A stretch of 64,000 nt of DNA from Anthonomus grandis grandis (Eukaryota; Arthropoda; Insecta; Coleoptera; Curculionidae): assembly GCF_022605725.1 (NCBI RefSeq), contig NC_065548.1, positions 38,929,131 through 38,993,130 on the forward strand, given 5' to 3'. The position numbers were made by a program, and so were the translations under genes. Shown here piece by piece: positions 46,075 through 58,564 of this stretch (position 1 is the first letter of the stretch; each line of letters starts with the position of its first letter). The notes under the pieces were generated by a model that was not told the DNA's origin, did not search any database, and saw only the letters and a list, made by a program, of their open reading frames with translations.

Positions 46075-47094
46075 CAGCTTGGGAACCTGAAGATTACGCA
46101 TTGTCCAAAATAAGAGCAACATCACTTGCACCAGTTTTGAATTTCGAGACTTCCTTTCGCCTTTAATATTGTCATAAATGCCACACTAAAGTGCAAGAAT
46201 TTCTATTGAAAATGTCCAGGAGCAAGAATGACTGAAAGAAATGGTTTGTAGTGCCCCCGAATTCAACATAAACAAGTAGAAGTATTGGAAAGGAACTGGA
46301 TACGGGTCATAAAACTATTTCTCCTATTCAAATCCTTCCAGATTTACACCTGGGATTGGTGTATTTTTAACAAGATGCTATAGTAATGTATGATTTTTAA
46401 CAAATCGTTTTCCTAACTGCATAACTTTATTAGTTGGACTGCCAATATTAGATAGCCTCTTAGATCTCTAAATTTTTTTCAGACACCTTTAGTTACAGTG
46501 GCACCCTTACTTTTCAGTTATTTTAAAGTGACCATTTACAAACACGAATTAAGTAGACCAACAAATTTCGAGGAATTGCGCGATAAAATTGTTAAATGTG
46601 CCAAATTCATTTCATCAGAAACTCTTTTGAAAGTACAAAATGGCTTTTATAATAAGGTAACTTATTGTTTAGACAAAGAAAGAAGTCTGAGAAAATTTTT
46701 TAAGCAATTAATTTTCCTTAAGTTTCTTTTTAACACTTTTAATATTATTTTTGTATAGTGTTTGAATTTTACTACTTTTATCAGAGTTTATTTTTTGTTT
46801 TTATTAAAATTTTTTAAAACGATTTAATTTTTATTACGCAATAGACAGCTTAATAAATATTTTGTAATTACAATTCTATGTCGGCTGTACCCTGATATGT
46901 GTAAAGCCTGCATTTTGCAAAATTTTATTAAAAGTAATATAGTTGCTTCGATCAAAGTCAGATGCTTACTAACGTCCTACTGAAAGACCACGAAATAGCA
47001 GGCGAGTGGCAGAGCGCACGAAATGCATGCGTGCGCGTTGCCATATTTCGCCATTAAGAACTTCTCTATGCCTAATAATTGAGTCTCCACCATG
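46075..47094 (+). mobile_element. Tc1/mariner-type element, copy C2 (1020 bp), internally deleted
   Basis: The left end is TA/CAGCTTGGGAACC at 46075, then GATTACGCATTGTCCAAAATAA-like sequence that aligns with C1 and C3. The right end is at 47094 beside TA (47095-47096). The distance from the right tip to the conserved GGCGAAAT string is 52 bp in both C1 and C2, which fixes this boundary. GTGCGCGTTGCCAT and GGCGAGTGGCAGAGCGC near 46990-47040 match the GC-rich end of C1. About 650 bp present in C1 is missing. Confidence 0.8.
46230..46710 (+). pseudogene. C2 transposase remnant
   Basis: The plus strand reads PIQILPDLHLGLVYF with a decayed QQD near 46370, then from 46498 an open stretch FKVTIYKHELSRPTNFEELRDKI and ETLLKVQNGFYNKVTYCL. 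It aligns with C1 YLKQTIYKHKFSRPTNLEELRNKI. The N-terminal helix-turn-helix and the first catalytic block are deleted. Only the C-terminal domain is reasonably preserved. Confidence 0.78.
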
Positions 47095-47099
47095 TATGT

Positions 47100-48275
47100 T
47101 TAATTAACCTTGTTTTTCCAATAAATGTGAGCCAGACTCAATCATGTCAATATTTTTCACTCTACTCATTTTGTCTTCGAAATTAATCCTTAAATTACAC
47201 TTAGAGGTCCTTTATATATGGAAATATTTAATAGTTCCAAAAACATGATTTTATTAAAGTTAAACATAAGAAAAGTTGAACATGATTTTATAATATACCT
47301 TTTGGGAAACTTCAATTTGTGACCATATTTAGATAGAATAATTTTAAAGAACACACAAACCTTTTCAACCCTTTTAGTTTGCTTAGAAAATATGTTGTAT
47401 ATAATAAATACATTATTATAGAACATATTAAAATATTTCTAAATGTAATAATGTAAATGCTATAGTTAATAATCTTATTTAAAAGATGAAATTGGACACA
47501 ACATATTTTGATGTATCTTACACAAGAGATTTTCATAATTTACAATTTCTTCTAAAAAATCGATAAAAACAATATGTCACCATTGTTAACAAAACTCGTT
47601 ATGATCAGAATATCTTCGAGTTTGACATTTGTATATATTTAGATTTATCTCGAGTGTTCGATCAATCTAAAACTTTTTGAGTATGCTAAAACAAGTTCCA
47701 TTTACTGAAACTTTTCCAACCGAAATTCTTTACTATGTAAATTATGGCCTTTCCAACTTCTTGCCGTCCCTCGCTTTTTGCAGCGATAAGGGAACAAAAG
47801 ATCATTTTATTTAAAATTTGTCCCGATAAATCAAACTGATATTTCAGATATTATTTTGTGATTATAGGAATATATATTTGGCTTCGTTTTTTATCACACA
47901 GGTCTCAAAATAAATTAGACTCATTTGATCACTCATTCTTAATTTTCTTTATATTATACGATGCTTTATGAATGTTAATTAATTCTTGCAATCTCCAAAA
48001 AAATTAATTTCGATAAATGCTTTGTGGCGTAAACATTTGCTCTTGCTAAATTTTAAGAATTTTCCAAATTGCTGCCCAAAAGCAGAACTACATAAATAAT
48101 GATTAGCATAAGTAATAATAAATACCAAAATTCAACAAAAATTCTTACAGCTACCGAGAAAATGTGATTGGAGCTCTATTTTCATTATTACTTAATTATG
48201 AAAGTACAAAATATACTTGGGCGCCATTACTTTAACAAAAGAAGTCTTTAATTTCCAAGACTCTTTCCGATTGCA
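47100..48275. other. No firm gene; weak RT-like string near 47620
   Basis: Mostly AT-rich without motifs. At about 47620-47680 the plus strand reads FEFDICIYLDLSRVFDQ, reminiscent of the VIYLDLSKAFD motif A of LINE RTs, but nothing else of an RT is found nearby. Confidence 0.35.
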
Positions 48276-48279
48276 ACTT

Positions 48280-51100
48280 AAAAAAAAACATAGGATTTAT
48301 TACACACCCAGTCAGACTTTAGAAGGGGACCCACTTAGTGTAAGATAACTGGGCCCAAAATAATTCTCTAGATAGTCCCAAGTACATAGAAGGAGTAGGG
48401 GACACATGCAGGACATTACCTATGAAGAAACAGTGTCGACCCATAGTAGCAACGTAACAACCCAAGTTTTAGACTCTTTTAATTGCCGGAAAATCTCGAT
48501 GAATGTAGTAATACCAGACCGTACCTGTGGTAAGACTCTGCTGTATTCATCGGGGGGGGATACAATTATGGCTGCCGGATCCTTCTAAAAGGAAAAGTCT
48601 TGACCACATCAACTCTGAAAATAGGTGCGGTCGCCCACGATTTGACGTCGTCAACATGTAGTTAGGCCGGCGGTGCGATTCTTTTTTAATTTGTCAGATA
48701 CATCAGCCTAACATTTATACAGGTAAGCATAGGCACTATGTGCAAAGCATTACAATACATCAGGATAGACTTTTTATCGATTTAGAAGGACGCATTATTA
48801 AAGTCGCCAGCCATTAGCAACTCAGAAACTGAAGTAAGAGAAAACCTCTCGACCTGGGCCACATAAAAAAGTTTTAACCAAGCGGGAGATAATGGTAGGG
48901 ATATGGAGGAAGCGTTCCTCAAGATAAACCCGAGGGCCACCGGCTAGACCACAATTAAAGACAGCCTTGTTGAGTCATCAGTACTCTAAGTGGAGTCATC
49001 TCTTTCAAAGAAAAACTAGATACAGAAGTAGTGATGCTAAACAGTATATTTATTAATTTTTTACAAGGCAGCATTTCTCTTCAGGAGAGTTAGCAACAGG
49101 AGATTGCCCTGGTGGAATAACCATCTTAAAAAAGATATAAGAAGGTTGCACTACCGCACATTCAAGAACATCCTCCCTTGAGAGCGTGGGGATCAAAAGA
49201 ATGGTCATGTATAATTGACACCTAAAAAGAAATTTAAAATTAAAGTCTGACTATAAACCTCAAAAGAAGAGACCATCGAGCTTCTTCGAAACCCACTTTC
49301 CTGGAAGAGAAAATATTACCCCTTGTGGCGAGCGAGGAACCAGAGCCGGAGCCAGGCTGCAACCTTGCCAAAAAAATAGTAACAAACGAAGCCACCGTTT
49401 GGGTAGTGGGTGAGTTTAGTTATATAAGGCTCGTGCCCTGATGGAATCACACTCATGATATTGCAGATATGCTACTTCACTCCATTACTTAAAGAGAGTT
49501 CTTGACGCCAGTATACAATGGGTTATGTTTTATTAGCGCATGGAGAAAGACTACCTACCGGCAACAAAAAGGCCTTTACTTCTAACAAAAAGGAAAGTCG
49601 CCGGAAACGGCACACTCTGTAGCGAGTAAGGCTGAGAAAGCTATAGCGAACAAGGAAATGATACTTACTCTTTTCTTTGACGTTTAAGGAGCATTTGAAG
49701 GCGAAAACAGATACCATCTGCCACGCCCTTCTGACCAGAAACACTCTAGCTCACCTGGTTAAGTAGGTCAAAACGGCGCTGAAAGACCGGAAGATCAGTA
49801 CACTAGGAGATTGTCGTTACGAGACCAGGGAGAAGAGCAGCTGTCTTCAAGGCAGTTGTTTTTCGTTATATTTCTGGTGTCTTGTGATCGATAATGTCTT
49901 CAGAAATCTAACTTGAAGGATTTTATGCACAAGCATACGCCGACGATGAACTAGTAATGATCACGGGTAAGTTCGTGAACCCTGGCTGCAAGCGGATGTA
50001 AGCCGCGACCAGGAGGAAGACAGGATTGTCGGTCAATCTCGCTCATTACCTTAGTAACCAGTAATAGGTGAAATTTGACAGACTTTAAATCTTCTACTAT
50101 ATATAAGACTTGCATTGGGGCAACAGACCAAATACTTGAGAGTTCCTTTAGACAACAAACTCACGTTTAAAACTCACGTAGATCAGGTAATAAGGCAACA
50201 GGCCTAATATCGCAATTGTGCCCACGATAGGTACAAGATATACGTTAAAATCCCATGTTCTTCGGTGATTTTATACTGCAGCCATACGACCGAGGGTCTC
50301 ATATGGATCCGTAGTACGGTGGCCAGTTATACTAAAGGTCTGATATAAAAATGGGCTACACTACAAAGACTGGTCTGTTTGGGAACTACTAGTAATATGC
50401 TCTGAGAACAATACCTGCGGCACTTCCAAATGTTTTTCTTGGTCTACCGTAACTCCTAGTCTGGATTGAATAGTGGCGCATAAGAGGAGAAAGGATATTG
50501 GAGAGTGGCGCAATGTTCACTTAGGACAAGTCCGTCTGACGATTGCTGTGAGAATGTGGAGGAACACACAAATTTTGAGATCCAGATGTACTACAAAGGC
50601 AGCAAACTAAGGTTAAAGAAAGGCATTCGAGTAGAAATCCCGACAAGGGAAGAATGGTCAATAAACCAAATCAAGGAACTAAACGGTTTCCAGGCCTGGT
50701 ACATAGATGGGTCATAGACAGAAAGTACCAGGTCCGCTGGAGTCAGAGTGTATAGCATGGAAACGAACACAGGAAAATCCTATCCACTTAGGAAACATAT
50801 AACAGTTTTCTAATCGAAGGGGTTTGCTATACTTAGAATATCAAGCAAACATGAAGCTTTGGAAAGCAGTGATAGGATTTGTGTCTAGTCTGATAAACAA
50901 GCCGCCCTCAACGCAATCCAAAAATCGAGGGTCAGCTCAGCGCTAGTCCAGGAGTGCAGAGACGCATTGGACAGGCTGGCAGTATACAAGGGAGTAAGAC
51001 TAAGCTGAGTTTCAGGACACCAGGGCGTCAAGGGCAATTCCATTCATTGTCGAACTAGCAAGACAAGGTTCCATTAGCCTCTCCTAGGAAGGAAACTTTA
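48280..51100 (+). pseudogene. RNase H-bearing LINE relic (LOA/R1/I-like), plus strand
   Basis: The block is clearly GC-richer than its surroundings. In order on the plus strand: LPWWNNHLKKDIRRLHYRTFK near 49100 (linker PWWNxEL), FFDV-GAFE near 49675 (RT motif A, one stop), LQGSCFSLYFWCLVIDNVFRN near 49850 (degenerate PQGGVLSPLLWxLVID), and EGFYAQAYADDELVMITG near 49920-49970 with the YADD pair. The RNase H region follows: FQAWYIDGS near 50690, AGVRVYS, SDKQAALNAIQKS near 50900, LVQECRDALDRLA and VSGHQGVKGN near 51020. An RT followed by RNase H is found in the I, R1-related and LOA groups; I cannot decide among them. There are stops every few tens of codons. The 5' limit and any ORF1 are uncertain. 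Confidence 0.75.
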
Positions 51101-51109
51101 TACCATATA

Positions 51110-51835
51110 TTGTTATAATGGGGGCGTAATTTTTCTTATAAACTGGCTGCAATTTTTATTATCAATGGGGTAAACAGGAATGGAGAAGAGAGAGCGGAAA
51201 GGAAGGAGGAACCCAAAAGCAGGTGCTTAAGAGATCAACTTTAAATGGAAGCCGACTGGCACAAGCACTCAAAAAGTAGAATGACGTGGGTAATAAAAAC
51301 AGAACTAAAATAAGGGAGCGCCACCTGCTTTATCCCTGACGGAAAAACTGAAAACAACGTCTAAAACCTAAAATGAAATCTCTCAAGAAAGCTATTAGTC
51401 ATAGGCAACACAAAAAATATACATTAGCTGCAACCTCTGTTATACACCTAAGTTACAATAAACTCTGTATAATTTTATAATTATGCTTAATTTGCCCTTA
51501 GTTTACACTCTTAGCCCTATCAAAAGTATCTTATTCTAAACGCAAGTATTTATCCACCCTTAATAAATCTCTGACCTTTCTTTACGACCGGCAACCAAGC
51601 CGATAATCGAAAGGTACTTTCAATAACTTATTAGAGATAAAGAAAGATGGAACGATATTTTTATTGTGAGGTTATTTATCACTTTATTTAGTCTCATACT
51701 TTATTTGCTTAAATAATAGCAAAAATGTGGTATTTCGTGATTATAAAGCTGTTCCACTTACAGACTAATAATCATTATCAACATTTAGTGTAAAATTAGA
51801 ATGTTGTTGTTCTCCACTGATTCTCCGGTCTAGCT
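51110..51835. other. No gene recognised
   Basis: The first 250 bp may be 3' UTR of the RNase H LINE (purine-rich). The rest is AT-rich without motifs. Confidence 0.4.
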
Positions 51836-51839
51836 ATTG

Positions 51840-52130
51840 TACGCTCTTGCCGGTTTAATAATGTGTTTTTATCTTGTTTATAGGCGCCTATCTTTAGTTT
51901 AATGGGTCGCATCGGAGTGCTATTGGATCTTAACGGCGCGGAGCACAGGATTTAACTGTCGGGAGATGGTGTGTGTGGTTATATTTATATGGTCGGCGGG
52001 ACGTTGGTATTGGCTGCGAGCCCAAGCGCAAGCCCCGCCCCTCAAGGTGAAATCTGTTAGTGCGACTTTATTGTTAACTTTTGCTCGTTTTTGGCGGTGT
52101 GAACCGCGTTTCTACCGCATTGTGTTTATG
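51840..52130 (-). promoter_or_regulatory. GC-rich block with TATA-like and initiator-like strings
   Basis: On the minus strand, CATATAAATATA (about 51995-51984) is followed some 30 bp later by CGACAGTTAAATCC, reminiscent of a TATA box and arthropod initiator. A CpG-rich tract GTGCTCCGCGCCGTT comes next. It may be an LTR or LINE 3' UTR piece, or a host promoter. It lies 250 bp beyond the stop of the Jockey-clade ORF2 on the same strand. Position and composition are the only evidence. Confidence 0.25.
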
Positions 52131-52199
52131 CGGTAGATTATGTTTGGTTGGGTGTTGTTTCAAGGTTTTATTATGATTTGACTTGTTTGGGAGGTTTGG

Positions 52200-54925
52200 T
52201 GGTTTTGTACGCGTGGAACGTTTGATGTATTAGATTTCTGAGAGTTTTAGTGTGATTTTTGTTAAGAATGGGATATGATGTTTAGAAATGAAGGTGTAAA
52301 AATAGAGATGAAGTAAAAATAATAAAATGAGAGTAAAGAAAAAAGAAGAGAAAGAGATGAGATTTGGCTGAAACTTTTAGTTTAAAATTTATAAAAAATA
52401 CCCTTCCATGGGCGGTGTTCTCGCCATTTTAATAGGAACTTTCTTAGTTCCTCGTTTTGTAGGGCTTTGACCCGCTCCTTGAACTTTGTATGCTTCGTAA
52501 CAATAAACTCCTCGATTGTACCGGTACGGCAGTCCTCCCGTATATCTATGTTTCTGGCATATCTCGGGGCATCTGTTATTATACGGAGTACCTTGTTTTG
52601 AAAGATTTCCAACTTTTTAAAATTTGACCTTGTTATGTTTGTTAAAACACAGGATCCGTACAACAACTTTGCCCTTATGATTTGCTTGTACAAGAGGAGC
52701 TTATTGCTAATCGACATCTTACTTTTCCTGTTCAGGAACGGGTAAAGACTCTGCACAAGGCCATTACATAAATTAATCTGCCTCTTGATATGTGATTCAA
52801 AGGTATTTTTCTTATCAAAAATTACTCCCAGGTACCCAACACTACCAAGTTGGGAATGTCACGGTCTTTTTTTTTGTGATTAATATAGCTTCCGTTTTGC
52901 TTTCATTTATTTTGATTTTCCAATCATTCGCCCATGAACAAATTTTGTCCAGGTGACTTTGGATATATGCGGTGATCCAGGTACTTACAACTGGCGAAGA
53001 CACAAGTGTCGTCCGCGAACAGAGCCAACTCTGAATAATGGCTATTTTTCGGTATGTCGGCCTGATAGATGTTAAATAGGGTAGGTGAGAGTGGTGATCC
53101 CTGGGGAACTCCGGCTCTCATCTCCCTATACGGTAATGTTTTATCATTCACCTTTGAAGTGAATTTTCTTTTTTTTATGAAACTTTGTGTGAGTTTTATC
53201 AACCCTGAGGACATACCGAATTTCGCCATTTTATGTATTAAACCACCATGCCACACCCTATCGAAAGCTTTTTCGACGTCGAGTGCGATCATGGCGGTTG
53301 AATACTTCGCATTGAAGGAGTCCACAAGACTCTGTTGGATCCTCGCCAGTTGCATTTCTGTTGAAAGGCCCCGTACAAATCCGTGTTGTTCGCCGGGGAT
53401 AATTTTCAATTCCACGCATTCCTCTCTCAGTCTGCTAAGTATCGCTGTTTCGAAAATTTTTCCAATTGATGGTAGCAGACTGAATGGGCGGTAGTTTTCC
53501 GGTTTTTCTGGGTTTTTCCCCGGTTTAGGTATTAGTACTATTATAGCCCTTTTCCACATTTCTGGGAAATGGCACAGGTTTAGGCATTGATTATATATAA
53601 TTTTTAAATCTAAAAGTATATTATCAGGTAGCATTTTTAACATTTTATTATTTATGCCATCGTAACCAGGTGCTTTTCTATTTAGTTGGTTTTTTATTAA
53701 GTCTATAATTTCATTTAGATTTATTTTTTTGGGCTTCTAATGTTTTTAATTGGTATTTTTTTAATTGTGTCATATGATTTTTGTACTTCTGTGTTTATTT
53801 GGTTATTTTCTGGCATGTTATTGAGGTTGAATTGTTTTTCTAATGCTGTGTTAAAAACCTCGACTTTTTCTACGTCAGTATATGCTAGGCAGTCATCTTC
53901 TGCTTTTATGGGCGGGAACTCGGTTTTTGTTTTTCCTCTCAGTATCTTTGAGACTCTCCAGTAGTTTTTATGGTTTTCGTCGTCAGTGTTTAATTCTTGT
54001 AAAAAGTAATTCCACCTTTCATTTCTAAAATCAAAAACTTCATTTTTTATTCTTCTAGTTAGATTATTCGCTATTTTTTTTGTTTCTGGGTCTTTGTATA
54101 ACCTTGTCTGTTTATTTAGTCTGTTTCTGGTTTTTATTAGGTTTTTTATTCTCATTGGGAAAACCAAGAGGTGGGTGTTAGGGATGGGGATTTTAGTGGT
54201 GGCGTTTTTATAAGCTGTTTTTATGGTATTTGTGATGGTTTCTACCTGAAAGTCTAATTCCTCCACGGTTAATGGAGTTGGGATAGGTGTGGTGTTTATT
54301 AAAAGTTCTTGAAAAGTTTCCCAGTTTGTTATCTCTTTATCAGGTAGAGGGGATTTGGTGAAGGATTCAGATATTGTAATAAGGATAGGTGAATGGTCAG
54401 AAGAGCTTAAGGAATCAAGGTTTTCTACTGCAATGTTATGGCTAAGGTTTTTAGTTACTGCAATATATAGTATATCTGGTGTTTGGTGATGATAATGTGT
54501 TGGTTCTGAGGGAGCTACTACCTGTATAGTGTTTCTGTCTGTGTAGTTTTCTAGTTTCTTCCCGGCATCATTTTCTGTTATGCGACCCCAGACTCTGCTT
54601 TTGGCATTCCAATCTCCAGCGGCTATTGTTGGAATGTCCTCTTTAAAAAGCTCATCTAACTGTTTAAAGTTTAATGTTTTCTTAGGTGGTTTATATACTG
54701 AGATAATTAAAACTTCTTTATTGCCAATGTAAAGTTTAATAGCCGTATTTTCTATTACCGGGTCGGTGCTTCTTTGCGGTACTTCTTGATGTACTATATT
54801 TCTTTTTATAAAAATGGCTGTGCCTCCGCCCACAACGTTTGGTCTATCATTTCTATATATTTTGTAATTTGGTATTTTAATATTTGTGTAGGGTAAAATT
54901 AGAATATAATTCGAAATAGGCCTAT
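52200..54925 (-). mobile_element. 5'-truncated Jockey-clade LINE
   Basis: A minus-strand non-LTR element with one long ORF2 in three segments. The 5' break is at about 54925, inside the endonuclease (from NYKIYRNDRPN), next to a CCCAA-type repeat. ORF1 is missing. The 3' end lies below 52380, where no clear poly(A) was found. It is less damaged than most relics here. Confidence 0.82.
52382..54920 (-). pseudogene. Jockey-clade ORF2, two or more frameshifts
   Basis: Segment 1 (to 53721) is the endonuclease: GGGTAIFIKRN, ISVYKPP, AAGDWNAKSRVWG, DILYIAVT and SSSDHSPILI (catalytic SDH), then a basic linker with NYWRVSKILRG. A frameshift in an A run near 53725-53732 leads into INLNEIIDLIKNQLNRKAPGYDGI. 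Segment 2 (53643-52924) is the RT: PKPGKNPEKPENYRPFSLLP, GFVRGLSTEMQLARI, IALDVEKAFDRVWH (first Asp), GVPQGSPLSPTLFN and LALFADDTCVFA (Asp pair). A second shift near 52980 leads to ICSWANDWKIKINESKTEA and segment 3 (52756-52382) with LYGSCVLTNITRSN and HTKFKERVKAL. The NYRPxSLLP and ADDTxVFA motifs and lack of RNase H fit the Jockey clade. The catalytic residues are intact, so the decay is moderate. Confidence 0.9.
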
Positions 54926-54928
54926 TTT

Positions 54929-54960
54929 ACCCAACCCAACCCAAAACAATCCAATCCAAT
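54929..54960. repeat. CCCAA-type short tandem repeat
   Basis: Three CCCAA units followed by degenerate CCAAAACAATCC and CCAAT units, exactly at the 5' truncation of the Jockey-clade LINE. Confidence 0.7.
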
Positions 54961-54964
54961 TCAG

Positions 54965-55460
54965 TTGAGCCCACTACACTAATAGCGCAATCTATTGGGG
55001 AAAAAAGGTCACACAGGTGCGGAACCAGGACAAAATTTACAAACAATTGGTGTAATTAGTGCAGGTTTGTATAATCCATTGGGGCATCAAGGTGGCACTT
55101 TTTGCCCTGAGTGCAACCAGTTCCGCACGAGCTCACGACGTCGTGCGGCTCGAGTTCCTATCCTGTAAGTAGAAAACATGGCGGTTATTATTTAGGAAAT
55201 TTGGTAAATAATTGCATATGAGCAAAACTAAATTTTAAGGAAAGGTAACGTAAAACATAATTTCAACTAACAACAGCCAATTTTTGAATTTTTCCCTCAA
55301 GGCTAAATCCAAAAATCATTGCCAATGCAATAGTGCATTTTTTACCCGAATCGAACCAGGGTAGGTGCCGCCCTAGGGCCACAATTTTTTTTTCAATGGA
55401 TTTCGCTATAAAAAAATGCATTTTGAAGGAATAAAATTTATTAATCAAGGAACATGTATG
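54965..55460. other. Unassigned GC-richer block with palindromes
   Basis: It contains CACGACGTCGTG (55134-55145, perfect palindrome), overlapped by CCGCACGA (55123-55130) paired with TCGTGCGG (55141-55148). Related strings GTGGCACTTTTTGCCC (55092) and GTGCATTTTTTACCCG (55333) occur about 240 bp apart. No coding frame is recognised. It could be an unclassified repeat end. Confidence 0.4.
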
Positions 55461-55469
55461 TCTGACTAT

Positions 55470-58400
55470 GTCAAACGTTAAATAAATCAATAAAAATCAG
55501 GAAGATAAAAGGGAATTTTGTTTTTATTTATATAAAAAAAATATTTTCTTTAGACTTAATTTTAAATAAAATATCCAATATTTCATATCATTTTTAATTT
55601 TAACCAAAATCTAAAAATTACCAAAACAATAAATAATACATTATGGGTATGTTTTAACAGGAAAATAACGGACTTTAACGAAGTTACAAGAAGAGGTAAA
55701 AATAATTTTTTTGAATATTATATAAGCAATTAAATTTAGTAATTTGTTTATGCATAGTTTGACTAGAACCTCTTAAGAGGCTCGTTTTCATATTCTCTCT
55801 TTTATGCTTGTTTGAATAGTTCAATGTAGCATAAAACAAAGCTTTGATGGTGGGAAAAATTATACAAAACTTGAGAGTAGGCGAAGATATGGAGGGGAAT
55901 AAAACTTTGTTACTGGCTCTTCTATGCAGACCAACATCAAGGTATGGGATTATCCTAATTCCACATACGACTTAGATTAAAGGGACCACAAAAAAAATAC
56001 CTGAAATCGGTCCCAGATTTCTCAAAAATTTTAGCATTATATTTTTTGGCTTAATTTTCAAATAAAATTAATTTAAACAGTCTTAAAGCTTAAATATCAA
56101 TTGAAAAGTACTTATTTGGCCTAACCAAATCTCTATTATTAGCAGGTTTAACATTTTAAACAAATTAAATAGTATTTTTCAGAGTTTAAAAGTTTAGGGT
56201 GCGAGGGAAATGTACACAACTAATTTAGTTTCGTTAAGGCAACTTTAAATGAACCTTATAAAAAGAAACATTACAATATTAAGAATTTGCCATAGGCGGA
56301 GTCGCCTTAAAATGAAAATTTTTGGAGCAATGACACTCTAACTTGAAAATCTTAAAGATCTGGCTGGAATAGTGTGCAAGCTTTTATTAAGAGGTCAGGC
56401 TGACTTAGTAAAGACCGTTTATTGGGAGTAGAGGCATAATGGTGGATGATTTTTAGGTGGGCAAAAAGATACTTTTAGACATACTTGCCGAGCTCTAGCT
56501 CTCAAACCCTTACTACTACTACTACTACTGGGGCTTATGAAAGACATAGTAACCAAAAAAAGTTACTTTAATCTAATCTATATCAGAGAAAGACACCGCA
56601 AATATCAGCCTCTATAAAGTGTATAAATATGATTTCCTATAACTTCTACTAAACCTTAATACATTTTAAAAAAATTATTAAAAAAAAACAAATAAAAAAA
56701 TATGTTAAAAAACTAGTGTTAAAAAACAGTGTTGTATTACCACCAAAACAAAGCAATAAAAACAAAACAATAATCATTATCAGGAAAAAATAATCCCTTG
56801 ATAATCCTAAATATAAAAAGCAATGAAATCGGATTCGCGCGCGGCGTATGCTGTGACCCGAATCTCTCTAATTACAACTATTTAAAACATATTTTTATCA
56901 AATTTGTTATCCTATATCGGATCATGAAAATATAAATGTATGCAATTTAAAACGAATAAGATTTCAATAATAATAAAACAACGACAAGGCAAACTAAATA
57001 AGAAAATAGAAATAAACTTGTTGCTTCTTTCTTTGGACTCACGGCAACCTCCTTGCTGAGTCCACTTTCCTGTACTGGATCACTCCGTCAGTTCATCTCC
57101 CGATCATTCGAGTCAGGTCAGAAGAAATATAGACCTGACCCCCTTGATCCACTTCTCCATATCCATAACATTGTTGTTTAAAATGAATGAAAACCAAATT
57201 GGCAGAAACAAGCTTAAATGGCTATAAATAGGCCAGTTGCGCATATATGGGTCGAGTAAAGACCATATGTGATCTCGTCCATAGTTTTGAAATTTTCTTT
57301 CTTACTATTAGTATATTTATTATTATTACTATTATTATTATTGTGGTTTTTGATAAAAGCCTGATAAAAGCCTGGATAGGTTTCAGGCATTAGTTTTAAA
57401 TTACTTTGTACATACAGAAGAGGTGGCTGAAAAATATACGTAGGATACGTTTTTAGAAATTAGGTTAGTGACAGAATTATCGGTAAAAATAACTTAAAAT
57501 TCCCTCATAATGAAAGTAGGAGACTTATCAAGACTAATCAAGATCTTCGGCGACATAAAAAGAATGGTTAAGCTGCTAACGATTAATGGACTTACTAGAA
57601 GAGGAAAATCATATTGACATTATAAACTTATTTTAGATATTTTACACGGATCTATAAGTATAAACTTTAGATTAAATAAACAAAATGTTATTTTTATATC
57701 CCTATATTGATTTGATCCTGATTTTTTTCTAAGTATAAAAGTGTTAATGATGCCATTTTATGATTAAGTTTCTTATATCGGTGATTATTGTTGACTGTTT
57801 TGTCAACTATTGATTTCCTCAAACCACTTTTAATTGTGGTATATGATTACCTAATTTATACAATTTCTATTGTAAGTACGAAAAAAGCTAAAGCCAAATA
57901 TTTTCGTTTGATAATAAATATTTACTATTGACCCTATAGTATTTCTAATAACGGAGGTTGAGTATGCTGCTACACTCAATCAATTAATTTCGCTTTCAAA
58001 TTTTTACATAATTAAACCTAATTGTCATTATAGTTATTATTCCAGCTATAAATTACCTGTTTTATAAATTTCATAACTGATATGCGCCATTATAAAGAAT
58101 AAAAACAATAAACAACCTTATGCTTATTCGATTTTACTAACGTACTCATATCACATACTAAATAACAACTCAACGAACGTCACATCTTTGTCAAAATTTA
58201 TTTCTGTTACTACTGATGTGTGAAAATATAAAAAATGCTATATCTCATGACAAAGTACAACAATACGGAGATAATTCTCAACTCTTTGATAAAAGCTTAT
58301 TTCTACTTCATAAGCATAGTTTCATTCCAATATAAATAATTTGTATAATGTGTTTCATGGCGAACGAGATACTATATACTTCATTAATAATACGTTCTCT

Positions 58401-58515
58401 GAAGGCACTTCATGAGATACGAAGCGCTTTTATAGGCCAAAATAACACAAAAATGCAAAACAAATTTATTATTTTAATTATTAAAACCATAAAGAACTTC
58501 TTACATTTTTAACAA
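55470..58515. other. AT-rich stretch, no gene recognised
   Basis: It includes a short (TAC)n run at 56511-56529, an ATT-rich microsatellite near 57315-57345, and a small GC-rich patch at 57030-57165. No protein motif was found on either strand. Confidence 0.5.
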
Positions 58516-58521
58516 ACACAA

Positions 58522-58564
58522 ACTTTAATGGCATTCATCAGTTACTTTAATGGCATTCATCAGT
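58522..58564. repeat. 22-bp tandem duplication at the end of transposase relic F
   Basis: The 21-bp string beginning ACTTTAATGGCATTCATCAG occurs at 58522 and again at 58544. It duplicates the C-terminal end of the relic transposase frame. Confidence 0.85.

Noticed and set aside
49523..49744. 73-codon minus-strand ORF in the RNase H LINE relic
   Set aside because: Antisense to the plus-strand RT motif A region; an open shadow frame due to higher GC content.
53069..53494. 141-codon plus-strand ORF
   Set aside because: It is antisense to the Jockey-clade RT, and the minus-strand frame has clear RT motifs.
54929..54960. CCCAA (TTGGG) repeats as telomeric sequence
   Set aside because: Only three perfect units, rapidly degenerating, internal and next to a LINE break. 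Too short to call telomeric.
56511..56529. (TAC)n run as a functional repeat
   Set aside because: About six units and no associated element; an ordinary microsatellite.
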